Notes under the pieces: generated by a model
Database searches by the model: none
What the model was told of the DNA's origin: nothing
What the model saw: only the letters and a program-made list of their open reading frames with translations
Part shown: positions 56,923 through 64,000 of the stretch, in pieces
How the letters are laid out: each line of letters opens with the position of its first letter
Numbering within the stretch: the stretch's first letter is position 1
Translations under genes and position numbers: made by a program
Source: Tsukamurella sp. 8F
GTDB lineage: Bacteria; Actinomycetota; Actinomycetes; Mycobacteriales; Mycobacteriaceae
Assembly (NCBI RefSeq): GCF_029167375.1
Contig: NZ_JARFTP010000011.1
Coordinates: 65,710 to 129,709 of the forward strand
Length of the DNA: 64,000 nt
Direction of reading: 5' to 3'

Positions 56923-58032
56923 ATGACTGATCTCCTCGAGGGCCCCCTGCACGCAGTCCACACCGAGCTGGGCGCGGCGTTCGCCGAGTTCGGAGGGTGG
57001 AGCATGCCGGTCAAGTACGCGGGCACCGTCGGCGAGCACACCGCCGTCCGCGAGGCCGTCGGCATCTTCGACGTGAGCCACCTCGGCAAGGCGACGGTCG
57101 CGGGACCCGGCGCCGCTGCGTTCGTCAACAGCGTCCTCACCGCCGACCTCGGCAGGATCCACCCCGGCAAGGCGCAGTACACGCTGTGCACCAACGAGTC
57201 CGGGGGCGTCATCGACGATCTCATCGTCTACTACGTCTCCGACGACGAGCTCTTCCTGGTGCCCAACGCCGCCAACACCGCAGCAGTGGTGAAGCATCTG
57301 GAAGCGCATGCGGCAGAGCAGGATCGGGAAGGAATCACGATCACCGACCAGCACCGCGACTACGCGGTGCTGGCCGTTCAGGGGCCGCGTGCGGCCGAGG
57401 TGCTGACCGCCGTCGGGCTCCCGACCGACATGGAGTACATGGCGTACACCGACGCAGAGTTGGACGGCGTACCCGTCCGCGTCTGCCGCACCGGCTACAC
57501 CGGCGAGCAGGGCTACGAAATGCTGCCCCGATGGGCCGACGCCGAAGTGGTCTTCCGGCGTCTGCTGGCCGAGGTGACCGCGCGCGGCGGTCAGCCTGCC
57601 GGCCTCGGGGCCCGCGACACCCTGCGAACCGAGATGGGCTACCCACTGCACGGACACGAGCTCACCGTCGACATCACCCCCGTTCAGGCCCGCGCGGGCT
57701 GGGCCGTGGGCTGGAAGAAACCCCGATTCGTCGGGCGCCAGAAGCTGATCGCCGAGAAGGAGGCCGGGCCCGCGCGGCGCCTGTGGGGGCTCAAGGCGAC
57801 CGGGAAGGGCGTGCTGCGCGCGGAGCTCGACGTCCTGTCCGCCGGCGGTGATCGTATAGGTACGACCACATCGGGCACGTTCAGTCCGACGTTGAAGACG
57901 GGAATCGCTCTGGCGCTGATCGATTCGTCCGCGGGCGTCGCTGCCGGCGACGCGGTCACAGTGGACGTCCGCGGACGTGCGATCCCGTGCGAGATCGTGG
58001 TGCCGCCCTTCGTGACCGCGAACACGAAGTAG
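56923..58032 (+). CDS. gcvT: Glycine cleavage system aminomethyltransferase (T protein)
   Basis: Transfers the aminomethyl group from lipoylated H protein to tetrahydrofolate, releasing ammonia. The 369 residues show [29 protein letters not shown]-like [25 protein letters not shown] and [21 protein letters not shown]. The folate-binding Asp region is intact. No gcvP or gcvH is in the window; the gene stands alone as in M. tuberculosis (Rv2211c). The 10-base gap from the permease leaves no space for a glycine riboswitch. Confidence 0.95.
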   Translation: MTDLLEGPLHAVHTELGAAFAEFGGWSMPVKYAGTVGEHTAVREAVGIFDVSHLGKATVAGPGAAAFVNSVLTADLGRIHPGKAQYTLCTNESGGVIDDLIVYYVSDDELFLVPNAANTAAVVKHLEAHAAEQDREGITITDQHRDYAVLAVQGPRAAEVLTAVGLPTDMEYMAYTDAELDGVPVRVCRTGYTGEQGYEMLPRWADAEVVFRRLLAEVTARGGQPAGLGARDTLRTEMGYPLHGHELTVDITPVQARAGWAVGWKKPRFVGRQKLIAEKEAGPARRLWGLKATGKGVLRAELDVLSAGGDRIGTTTSGTFSPTLKTGIALALIDSSAGVAAGDAVTVDVRGRAIPCEIVVPPFVTANTK

Positions 58033-58070
58033 GTTCTCGGGCCGCCCGGTGCGGCAGTAAGATGTGCCGC

Positions 58071-59174
58071 ATGACCACAGGCCTGACCTTTGCGCACACG
58101 CCCAACCCGACGCCGAAGTCGGACGTGGAGCGTGACGCGATTCTGGCCGCCCCGGGTTTCGGCACCTACTTCACCGATCACATGGTCTCGCTGCGCTGGA
58201 ATCCGGAGCAGGGGTGGCACGATGGCGAGGTCGTCGCATACGGCCCCATCACGCTCGAGCCGTCCGCGGTCGTGCTGCACTACGCGCAGGAGATCTTCGA
58301 GGGACTCAAGGCCTACCGGCACGAAGACGGCACCATCGCCACCTTCCGGCCCGAGGCGAACGCGGCGCGCTTCCAGCGCTCGGCGGACCGGCTCGCGATT
58401 CCCGAACTTCCGTCGGAGCTGTTCCTCGATTCGTTGAAGGAGCTGGTCGCCGTCGACAGGGCGTGGGTGCCGAAGGCCGGCGGCGAGGAATCGCTCTATC
58501 TGCGGCCCTTCATCTTCGCCGACGAGCCCGGTCTCGGGGTGCGGCCCGCCAACAGCTATCGCTACCTGCTCATCGCGTCGCCCGCCGGCGCCTACTTCCC
58601 GGGCGGCGTCAAGCCGGTCTCGGTGTGGCTCTCGCGCGAGTACGTGCGGGCTGCGCCGGGCGGCACCGGCGCCGCGAAGTTCGGCGGCAACTACGCCGCA
58701 TCGCTGCTCGCGCAGGCCCAGGCCGCCGACGAGGGGTGTGACCAGGTCGTCTGGCTCGACGCCGTGGAGCGCGAGTACATCGAGGAGATGGGCGGGATGA
58801 ATCTCTTCTTCGTCTTCGGCTCGGGTGCCGACGCACGGCTGGTCACCCCCGAGCTCTCCGGATCGCTCCTGCCGGGGATCACGCGCGACTCGTTGGTGCA
58901 GCTCGCCGCCGACGCCGGATTCGGTGTCGAGGAGCGCAGGATCAGCGTCTCGGAGCTCGAGGCGGGCGTGAAGGACGGCTCGGTGACCGAGGTCTTCGCC
59001 TGCGGAACCGCGGCCGTCATCACCCCGGTCGGCAAGGTCAAGGGCGCCAAGGAGGACTTCACCGTCGGCGATGGCGAGCCGGGGCAGGTGACGATGGCGC
59101 TCCGTGACACGCTGACGCGGATCCAACGGGGGTCTCTCGCCGACACCCACGGGTGGATGACGAGGCTCGCATGA
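58071..59174 (+). CDS. ilvE: Branched-chain amino acid aminotransferase
   Basis: PLP enzyme of fold type IV that makes Val, Leu and Ile from their 2-oxoacids; in this group it can also recycle methionine. The 367 residues include [35 protein letters not shown], the PLP Lys in [10 protein letters not shown], and [18 protein letters not shown] 58071 is used; an ATG three codons earlier is also in frame. The stop overlaps the start of a small secreted-protein gene by four bases (ATGA). Matches Rv2210c. Confidence 0.96.
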   Translation: MTTGLTFAHTPNPTPKSDVERDAILAAPGFGTYFTDHMVSLRWNPEQGWHDGEVVAYGPITLEPSAVVLHYAQEIFEGLKAYRHEDGTIATFRPEANAARFQRSADRLAIPELPSELFLDSLKELVAVDRAWVPKAGGEESLYLRPFIFADEPGLGVRPANSYRYLLIASPAGAYFPGGVKPVSVWLSREYVRAAPGGTGAAKFGGNYAASLLAQAQAADEGCDQVVWLDAVEREYIEEMGGMNLFFVFGSGADARLVTPELSGSLLPGITRDSLVQLAADAGFGVEERRISVSELEAGVKDGSVTEVFACGTAAVITPVGKVKGAKEDFTVGDGEPGQVTMALRDTLTRIQRGSLADTHGWMTRLA

Positions 59175-59539
59175 TGCGAGTGGCGGCAGTGGCGCTGTCT
59201 GTTGCCGTAGCACCCGCAGGGCACGCGGCACCGGTCCCGGCGTTGCAGAACTGCGGTTACGGCGCGGCGCAGATCAAGCCGACCGGTCTCCTGCTCTACT
59301 GCGGAGACGCCGGTGCGGGTATGGAGAACATCGTGTGGCAGCGTTGGGATTCGAGGACCGCGGTGGGCTCTGGGAGTCTATGGGCGAGGGTCTGCGAACC
59401 GAACTGTGCGGCCGGCAGGGACCATCGCACGACGGCCCGGATCGTTCTCGGCGGCGTGAAGAACGGCCGGTTCACGACCGCCGTGATCCACTCCGCCGAC
59501 GGTACCCTCGCCGACGCGGGAACCTTCTCGATCGGTTGA
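59171..59539 (+). CDS. Small secreted protein of unknown function
   Basis: A 122-residue protein with a short Sec-type signal peptide (about residues 1-20, ending AGHA-AP) and four cysteines ([21 protein letters not shown]) that could form two disulfides after export. The body has [16 protein letters not shown] and [21 protein letters not shown] do not recognise the family. The ATG overlaps the ilvE stop by four bases, an unusual coupling of an exported protein to a cytosolic aminotransferase. Confidence 0.75.
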   Translation: MMRVAAVALSVAVAPAGHAAPVPALQNCGYGAAQIKPTGLLLYCGDAGAGMENIVWQRWDSRTAVGSGSLWARVCEPNCAAGRDHRTTARIVLGGVKNGRFTTAVIHSADGTLADAGTFSIG

Positions 59540-59620
59540 CCCGGACCAGCTCCGACGGATGCGCTAACGGAATCGTCTTCCCATGCGATAGCTCCCGTAA
59601 CAACGGAGGGATGGGAAAAC

Positions 59621-60247
59621 ATGAGGATTCGACTGATCGTGGCGGCCGGGCTCGCGGCCGGGGGAGTGCTGGTAGCGGGGTGTGGGCAGCAGGGGAGCGC
59701 AGCTCCGGGTTCGACGGTGACCGTCACGGCCACGCAGGGTGCGCAGGCAGGCGGCGGCACGGCAGGCGATGGCGGCACACCGGCAACCACCGAGACGCCC
59801 ACCGCCGGCAAACGGGTCCTGACGCCTCCGCGTGGCGCGGGGCTCACCGCCGCGGATCCGGCCGAGTACCACAACGGCGACGGGGGCGATGTCGCGTTCA
59901 TATCGCCCACCAAGAACATCTGGTGCCGTCTGGGAGCGGGGAAGTATGAGGCCGGGTGCCAGGCGATGAAGGCGCCGATCCCCGAGGGCGCCGGCGACCG
60001 CTGCAAGGGCAACGACATGTATCCGCAGAGCTCGCTGTCGCGCGGCTTCTACCTGCGCGGGAACACGGTGGAGCCGGCGTGCTTCAACCAGGGCGTCTTC
60101 ACGTCACCCAATCCGAAAGTGCTGCCGTACCAGTCGACCATCGAGGCCAACGGTTACACCTGCACCTCGCGCGAGACGGGCATCACGTGCACGACGAGCA
60201 ACGGCCGCGGGTTCGTCCTGTCGATGCAGGAGGCCCGCGCGTTCTAG
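59621..60247 (+). CDS. Lipoprotein with a DUF6636-like domain
   Basis: A 208-residue exported lipoprotein: signal peptide with lipobox VAGC (Cys21), a Ser/Thr/Gly-rich linker (22-70), then a domain with paired cysteines in FISPTKNIWCRLGAG...AGC, and at the end NGYTCTSRETGITCTTSNGRGF. This spacing resembles DUF6636 as I know it; function unknown. A GGAGG ribosome site lies before the ATG. Its TAG and the convergent gene's TAG share the palindrome CTAG, so the two stops overlap. Confidence 0.8.
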   Translation: MRIRLIVAAGLAAGGVLVAGCGQQGSAAPGSTVTVTATQGAQAGGGTAGDGGTPATTETPTAGKRVLTPPRGAGLTAADPAEYHNGDGGDVAFISPTKNIWCRLGAGKYEAGCQAMKAPIPEGAGDRCKGNDMYPQSSLSRGFYLRGNTVEPACFNQGVFTSPNPKVLPYQSTIEANGYTCTSRETGITCTTSNGRGFVLSMQEARAF

Positions 60248-61308
60248 GCCTCGGGGCGGGTGTCCACCCACTCCATATAGCCGGACCCGCTGATCGCCTC
60301 TCCGCGGTAGGCGCCGTCATAGGTGTACGCGGTGACATAACCGCGCCCGTGCCCATACCGCCACGGCGCGTCGTTGTGGCAGTCGAGCTCGAGTACGACC
60401 GCGCCCGCATCGCGGACCGTCCACCGGCTGACCAGCGGGACGCGCATCGTCCGACCGATCGGATCACGTTGCGGGTCAGCCCATTCGAGCACCTCGTACG
60501 TGACGTCTTCGAGGACGTCCGCTTCACCGCCGCGGGTGCGAATCTGCGCTAGACGGCACGCGGTGTACCCGCGGGCGCCCACGTCGGTGAGGAGGATCTG
60601 CGTATCGCCGAACTCCACGATCTGGTAGGTGAAGAGGTCGACCGGCAGCTTCAGTGGGGCGGGGAGTGCGCGCGGGAAGAACGCCTGATGGGTTCCGAAT
60701 CGCGCGTACTCGAACGTGCCGAGGCCCGAGATCTCCGTCGCCCCGGAGTCGTCGGCGATCGTGCCGCGATAGGGCGCGAACAGACTGATGTGGTCGTACA
60801 CCGGGGTTTTGACGAAGTACGAGACCTGGTCTGTCACGTCGAGTTCGAGGTCGACCGAGAAGGCCTCGTATCTGCCGGCGACGGTGACCTTCGGCAGGTC
60901 TACGCGCAGCGTCAGGTCGTCGCCCCAGCGCAACTCGTGATCGGTGAACGAGCACTCGTCGGTGATGCTGTAGCCGCGGTAGTGGTGCTGGTCGCCTGCG
61001 GCGGTCGACGACAGCACCGTCGCGAGGTTGCGCGGGTCGCCTCCGCCGGCGAGGTAGTCGTTGTCGAAGGTCTCGGTGCCTGTGGTGCCGATGAAGGTCA
61101 TCGTGTTGAGATAGCGATAGGGCTCCGGGAGTAGCGGGATGAAAACGCCGTAATGCGTTGCGGCCCAGAGCCGACCGTTGCTGTGCGGCCTGATGATGTC
61201 CGCGCGGTCGAACGGCCGGCGCGATGCATCGATGCGGGAGTCGATGCGGGGCAGCAGGCCGTCCACGACCAGACGGGACAGTGCGCGCGAGATCGGTTGC
61301 GTGCTCAA
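60244..61308 (-). CDS. DUF6670-like protein
   Basis: A 354-residue soluble protein without signal or membrane segments. Sequence features are RLWAATHYGVFIPLLPEPYRYLN, YVKTPVYDHISLFAPYRGTI, a beta-rich middle and the end EAISGSGYMEWVDTRPEA. It looks like a lipocalin/tocopherol-cyclase-like beta barrel, and I believe it belongs to DUF6670, but am not certain. ATG start at 61308 with GGAGGC-like purines upstream. It converges on the lipoprotein gene with overlapping stops. Function unknown. Confidence 0.7.
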   Translation of the reverse strand: MSTQPISRALSRLVVDGLLPRIDSRIDASRRPFDRADIIRPHSNGRLWAATHYGVFIPLLPEPYRYLNTMTFIGTTGTETFDNDYLAGGGDPRNLATVLSSTAAGDQHHYRGYSITDECSFTDHELRWGDDLTLRVDLPKVTVAGRYEAFSVDLELDVTDQVSYFVKTPVYDHISLFAPYRGTIADDSGATEISGLGTFEYARFGTHQAFFPRALPAPLKLPVDLFTYQIVEFGDTQILLTDVGARGYTACRLAQIRTRGGEADVLEDVTYEVLEWADPQRDPIGRTMRVPLVSRWTVRDAGAVVLELDCHNDAPWRYGHGRGYVTAYTYDGAYRGEAISGSGYMEWVDTRPEA

Positions 61309-61504
61309 ACGGTGCCTCCAGCGTTGAAGTGACTTGCGGGTAATATACCCGTGCCGCCCGATGCGCCGCCTCCCGGCCGCGATACGGCGATATATGCGTT
61401 AGCGACGCTCACAGCCGCGTCGTGCCGCAGCACCGTCGCGTGGTTCGGATCGTGGTGAGCGGGACGGGTGACCTGCGATGGCGGCGTGGCTAGCGTCTCG
61501 GTGC

Positions 61505-62389
61505 ATGACGATCACCATCCAGAAGATCTCCAGCAGACTCGGCGCCGTGGTCTCCGGGGTCGACCTGACCGGTGAGCTCGCGCCCGAGCTCGGTGCCGAG
61601 CTGCGTTCGCTCCTGAACGCGCACAAGGCGCTCGTATTCGACGGCGTGCGGGTCGACGACGAGCAGCACGAGCGCATCGCGTCGCTGTTCGGGCCGGTCA
61701 CGCGTGCGCATCCGACCGTGCCCGGCGCCTCCGACAACGTCCTGGCCGTGGACAGCGAGCGATCGCGCTCCAACGCGTGGCATACCGACGTCACGTTCGT
61801 CGCGAACCCGCCGCAGGTGACGACGCTGCGCAGCCTCATCACCACTCCGTACGGTGGAGAGACGCTGATCGCCGATTCGCAAGGGGCTTATCGGGATCTC
61901 CCCGAGGCGCTGCGCAACCTCGCCGACTCCCTGCGGGCCGTGCACACCAACACGCACGATTACGTGCGCGCCGACGACCAGCCCACCGCCGCGCGGGCCG
62001 AGCACCGGAAGGTGTTCGTGTCCAAGCAGTTCGAGGCAGAGCATCCGGTGGTGCGAGTGCATCCCGAGACGGGGGAGCGCGGCCTGTTCATCGGCGGCTT
62101 CGTGCGTGAGATCGCCGGCGTGTCCAAGGCCGACTCCGAGGCCCTGTTGCGCCTGTTCCAGCACCGGGTCACGCGCCCGGAGAACGTCATCCGCTGGAGC
62201 TGGCAGCCCGACCAGCTGCTCGTCTTCGACAACCGAGCCACCCAGCACTACGCGATCGACAACTACGACGACCTCCCGCGGCTCCTGCACCGGGTGACGG
62301 TCGCTGGCGACGTGCCGGTGGGTGTCGACGGGCGTTCCAGCCGCCAGCTGCTCGGGGACCCGTCGGACTACTCGGTGGTGGCCGCGTAG
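61505..62389 (+). CDS. TauD/TfdA family 2-oxoglutarate-dependent dioxygenase
   Basis: A 294-residue Fe(II)/2-oxoglutarate dioxygenase. The iron ligands are His93 and Asp95 in AWHTDVTF and His248 in TQHYAID; Arg263 in LHRVTV should bind 2-oxoglutarate. FIGGFVREIAGVS is another family landmark. It could release sulfite from taurine or alkyl sulfonates or act on alkyl sulfates or 2,4-D-like acids; no sulfur transport genes are nearby to decide. ATG 61505 gives the typical TauD start; ATG 61478 would add nine residues. Confidence 0.87.
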   Translation: MTITIQKISSRLGAVVSGVDLTGELAPELGAELRSLLNAHKALVFDGVRVDDEQHERIASLFGPVTRAHPTVPGASDNVLAVDSERSRSNAWHTDVTFVANPPQVTTLRSLITTPYGGETLIADSQGAYRDLPEALRNLADSLRAVHTNTHDYVRADDQPTAARAEHRKVFVSKQFEAEHPVVRVHPETGERGLFIGGFVREIAGVSKADSEALLRLFQHRVTRPENVIRWSWQPDQLLVFDNRATQHYAIDNYDDLPRLLHRVTVAGDVPVGVDGRSSRQLLGDPSDYSVVAA

Positions 62390-62420
62390 CCGCGTTCTGT
62401 GTGCCGTCCGCGACGTCGGA

Positions 62421-63164
62421 CTAGAAGCACACGCCTACGAGCGCCGCGGCGCACGCGATCTCGATCCCGCATCCGAAGACGTCGCCGCTTGCGCCACCGA
62501 AGCGGCGGATGCAGTGGCGCATGACAAGGGTGGCGAGGGCTAGTGAGGCGAGGACTGCCACCGGACCGTGCCAGGGCGCAGCGCTTACCGGAAGCGTTGC
62601 GGCACAGGCGAGCACGATCCAGGTCCCGATCGACAAGACGCCCTGCGTCCCGGCGGTCAGGGCGCCGAAACCGTCCGGATTCGACGGCGCCCAGCCCCTC
62701 CGGCACCCGATCACCGCCGCGACCCGCGCGACGGCGACGGACACGCCGATCGCGAGCCACCGCCGGTCGTCGGCCAGAGAGGTGATCGCAGCGGCTTCGA
62801 TCAGGAGCACCAGCACGAGCGCGGCCGCTCCGAAAGCGCCGATCGTGCCCTGCCGCATGACCTCTCGCGCGCGCTCGGGTGGACCGTAGGTGCCGAGTCC
62901 GTCGGCGCAGTCGGAGAGCGCGTCGATATGCATACCACGCGTGACGAGAACGCCGCCTGCGACGGCCAGCGCGCCCGCGAGCAGCGGTGCCAGGCCTGCG
63001 GCACATGCGCCCCATGCGATCGCGGCCACGAGCGTCCCGACGAGCGCACCCGTGACGGGTACGGCCGCGATGATCCGCCGGGCGTCCTCGCGGGTCGGCG
63101 CGGCCTGGGGCGGCATGGGCAACACCGTCATCCACGCGAACGCTCCCGTCACCGCGCGCAGCAT
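62421..63164 (-). CDS. cobS: Adenosylcobinamide-GDP ribazoletransferase
   Basis: Integral membrane enzyme joining adenosylcobinamide-GDP with alpha-ribazole to complete the cobalamin nucleotide loop. The 247 residues contain the family motif HIDALSDCADGLG and RQGTIGAFGAAALVL, with about six helices and RRFGGASGDVFGCGIEI near the end. The ATG is one base after the cobT stop, so translation is coupled to cobT. Matches Rv2208. Confidence 0.95.
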   Translation of the reverse strand: MLRAVTGAFAWMTVLPMPPQAAPTREDARRIIAAVPVTGALVGTLVAAIAWGACAAGLAPLLAGALAVAGGVLVTRGMHIDALSDCADGLGTYGPPERAREVMRQGTIGAFGAAALVLVLLIEAAAITSLADDRRWLAIGVSVAVARVAAVIGCRRGWAPSNPDGFGALTAGTQGVLSIGTWIVLACAATLPVSAAPWHGPVAVLASLALATLVMRHCIRRFGGASGDVFGCGIEIACAAALVGVCF

Positions 63165-63165
63165 G

Positions 63166-64000
63166 TCAGCCCTCGCTGACCCCGGCCTCGTCGAACGTGG
63201 CCATCGATGCGAGCACGGATACGGCCGACTGCACGATCGGTAGCGCCAGCGCGGCGCCGCTGCCCTCGCCCAGCCGCATGTCGAACGTCAGCATCGGCTC
63301 CAGGCCCAGCTGCGCCAGCGCAAGCGCGTGCGCCGGTTCGGAACTCAGATGCCCGGCACGCCACCACTCGACGGCGCCCGGCGCGAGGTCCTGCGCGACG
63401 AGAGCGGCGGCCGTGACCACCACACCGTCGAGCACCACCGGAGTGCGGCGCACCGCGGCCTGGGCGAGGAAGCCCGCCATCGCCGCGAGGTCGGCGCCTC
63501 CGACGGTGCGCAGCAACGACTTCGGGTCGCGCGCGTACGGTCTCCCACGCCACATGGCGTCCCGGACCGCGGCGGCCTTGCGCATCCAAGCGTTGTCGTC
63601 GATGCCGGTGCCGCGTCCGACGACGACCACGGGTTCGTGATCCGTGAGCAGGCCGATCAGCACCGCGGACGGTGTCGTGTTGCCGATGCCCATGTCACCG
63701 GCGATGAGAAGATCGGCGCCGGAGTCGATCTCATCGTCGGCTATGGCACGGCCGACGGATATGGCTGCGACTGCCTCCGCATCGGACAGCGCGTCCTCGT
63801 GGGCGATGTCGCCGGATGAGTGCCGCACCTTGTGGCGGCTGAGTTCGGGGCCGGTATCCACGGATACCGCGATGTCCTCGACCCGGACCGTGGCGCCCGC
63901 CTGCGCTGCCAGGACGTTGACCGCTGCGCCGCCGGCCGAGAAGTTGGCGACCATCTGCGCAGTGACCTCGGGTGGGTACGCCGAGACGCCGCTTGCGGCG
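63166..64000 (-). CDS. cobT: Nicotinate-nucleotide-dimethylbenzimidazole phosphoribosyltransferase (N terminus outside window)
   Basis: Makes alpha-ribazole phosphate from dimethylbenzimidazole and NaMN. About 278 codons are visible of a typical 350. Reading continues to the window edge as [25 protein letters not shown], a classic CobT block upstream of the first internal Met at 63954, so the start is beyond base 64000. Other blocks are [34 protein letters not shown] and [13 protein letters not shown], including the catalytic Glu region near the C terminus ([15 protein letters not shown]). Forms the cobT-cobS unit; cobU may lie upstream. Confidence 0.95.
   Translation of the reverse strand, partial: AASGVSAYPPEVTAQMVANFSAGGAAVNVLAAQAGATVRVEDIAVSVDTGPELSRHKVRHSSGDIAHEDALSDAEAVAAISVGRAIADDEIDSGADLLIAGDMGIGNTTPSAVLIGLLTDHEPVVVVGRGTGIDDNAWMRKAAAVRDAMWRGRPYARDPKSLLRTVGGADLAAMAGFLAQAAVRRTPVVLDGVVVTAAALVAQDLAPGAVEWWRAGHLSSEPAHALALAQLGLEPMLTFDMRLGEGSGAALALPIVQSAVSVLASMATFDEAGVSEG

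Noticed and set aside
57684-59231. 515-codon minus-strand frame across gcvT and ilvE
   Set aside because: Shadow of two plus-strand genes with clear family motifs.

Overview
The window is high-GC, densely coded DNA typical of a mycolate-type actinobacterium (order Mycobacteriales). From memory of the M. tuberculosis H37Rv map, most genes follow the Rv2207-Rv2241 order: cobT, cobS, ilvE, gcvT, pepA, sucB/dlaT, a TIGR01777 epimerase, lipB, lipA, a DUF4191 protein, an RDD protein, glnA1, glnE, glnA2, a Hip1/CaeA-like protease, panB, a CYTH-CHAD protein, a histidine phosphatase, a zinc-ribbon coiled-coil protein, a Nif3-like protein, ptpA, SURF1, cobD, ahpE, a DUF3052 protein and aceE. The secreted cutinase and the MmpL transporter also fit this group. 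Genera such as Tsukamurella, Gordonia or Dietzia are plausible, but the genus cannot be fixed from the sequence alone.

Layout. 1-10.7 kb: aceE (3' end outside the window), DUF3052-ahpE, a tRNA-Val overlapped on both strands, two tandem paralogous membrane proteins, cobD, SURF1/ptpA, the Nif3, zinc-ribbon and phosphatase genes, and rnpB. 10.7-21 kb is an accessory stretch: a TetR gene with a long perfect palindromic operator, a DUF6194 protein, a two-gene ABC exporter, a DUF2127 protein, an acyl-ACP thioesterase-like protein, a minimal RNB nuclease, a cutinase, and a carotenoid oxygenase followed closely by a histidine kinase and response regulator. 21-26 kb (minus strand): nadE-panB-prolyl iminopeptidase-CYTH/CHAD. 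26-39 kb: Hip1-like protease, glnA2-glnE, an EEP-family protein, a pyruvyl-transferase-like protein, a methyltransferase with no standard start codon, a lipoprotein FKBP, an AAA+ ATPase and glnA1, which has a well-formed GlnR-type box upstream. 39-51 kb: RDD, DUF4191, lipA, an MmpL/HxlR divergent pair, lipB with a coupled epoxide-hydrolase-like gene, the epimerase, sucB and pepA. 51-64 kb: a DSD1-like PLP enzyme with a sugar-lactone oxidase, an SbmA/BacA-type ABC gene broken by an in-frame TGA, an NCS2 permease, gcvT, ilvE, two small exported proteins, a DUF6670-like protein, a TauD-like dioxygenase, cobS and cobT (N terminus outside the window).

Central metabolism dominates. Pyruvate dehydrogenase E1, the E2 component and both lipoate genes serve 2-oxoacid dehydrogenases, and the lipoate genes also serve the glycine cleavage system to which GcvT belongs. 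glnA1, glnA2 and glnE form a nitrogen-assimilation group, and cobD, cobS and cobT belong to cobalamin assembly. I see no CRISPR array, insertion sequence, prophage or plasmid function. No gap between genes reaches 300 bases. I did not find a clearly new multi-gene system. The best candidates for new biology are the carotenoid oxygenase/two-component cluster, the TetR palindrome locus, the doubly overlapped tRNA and the stand-alone AAA+ protein beside glnA1.
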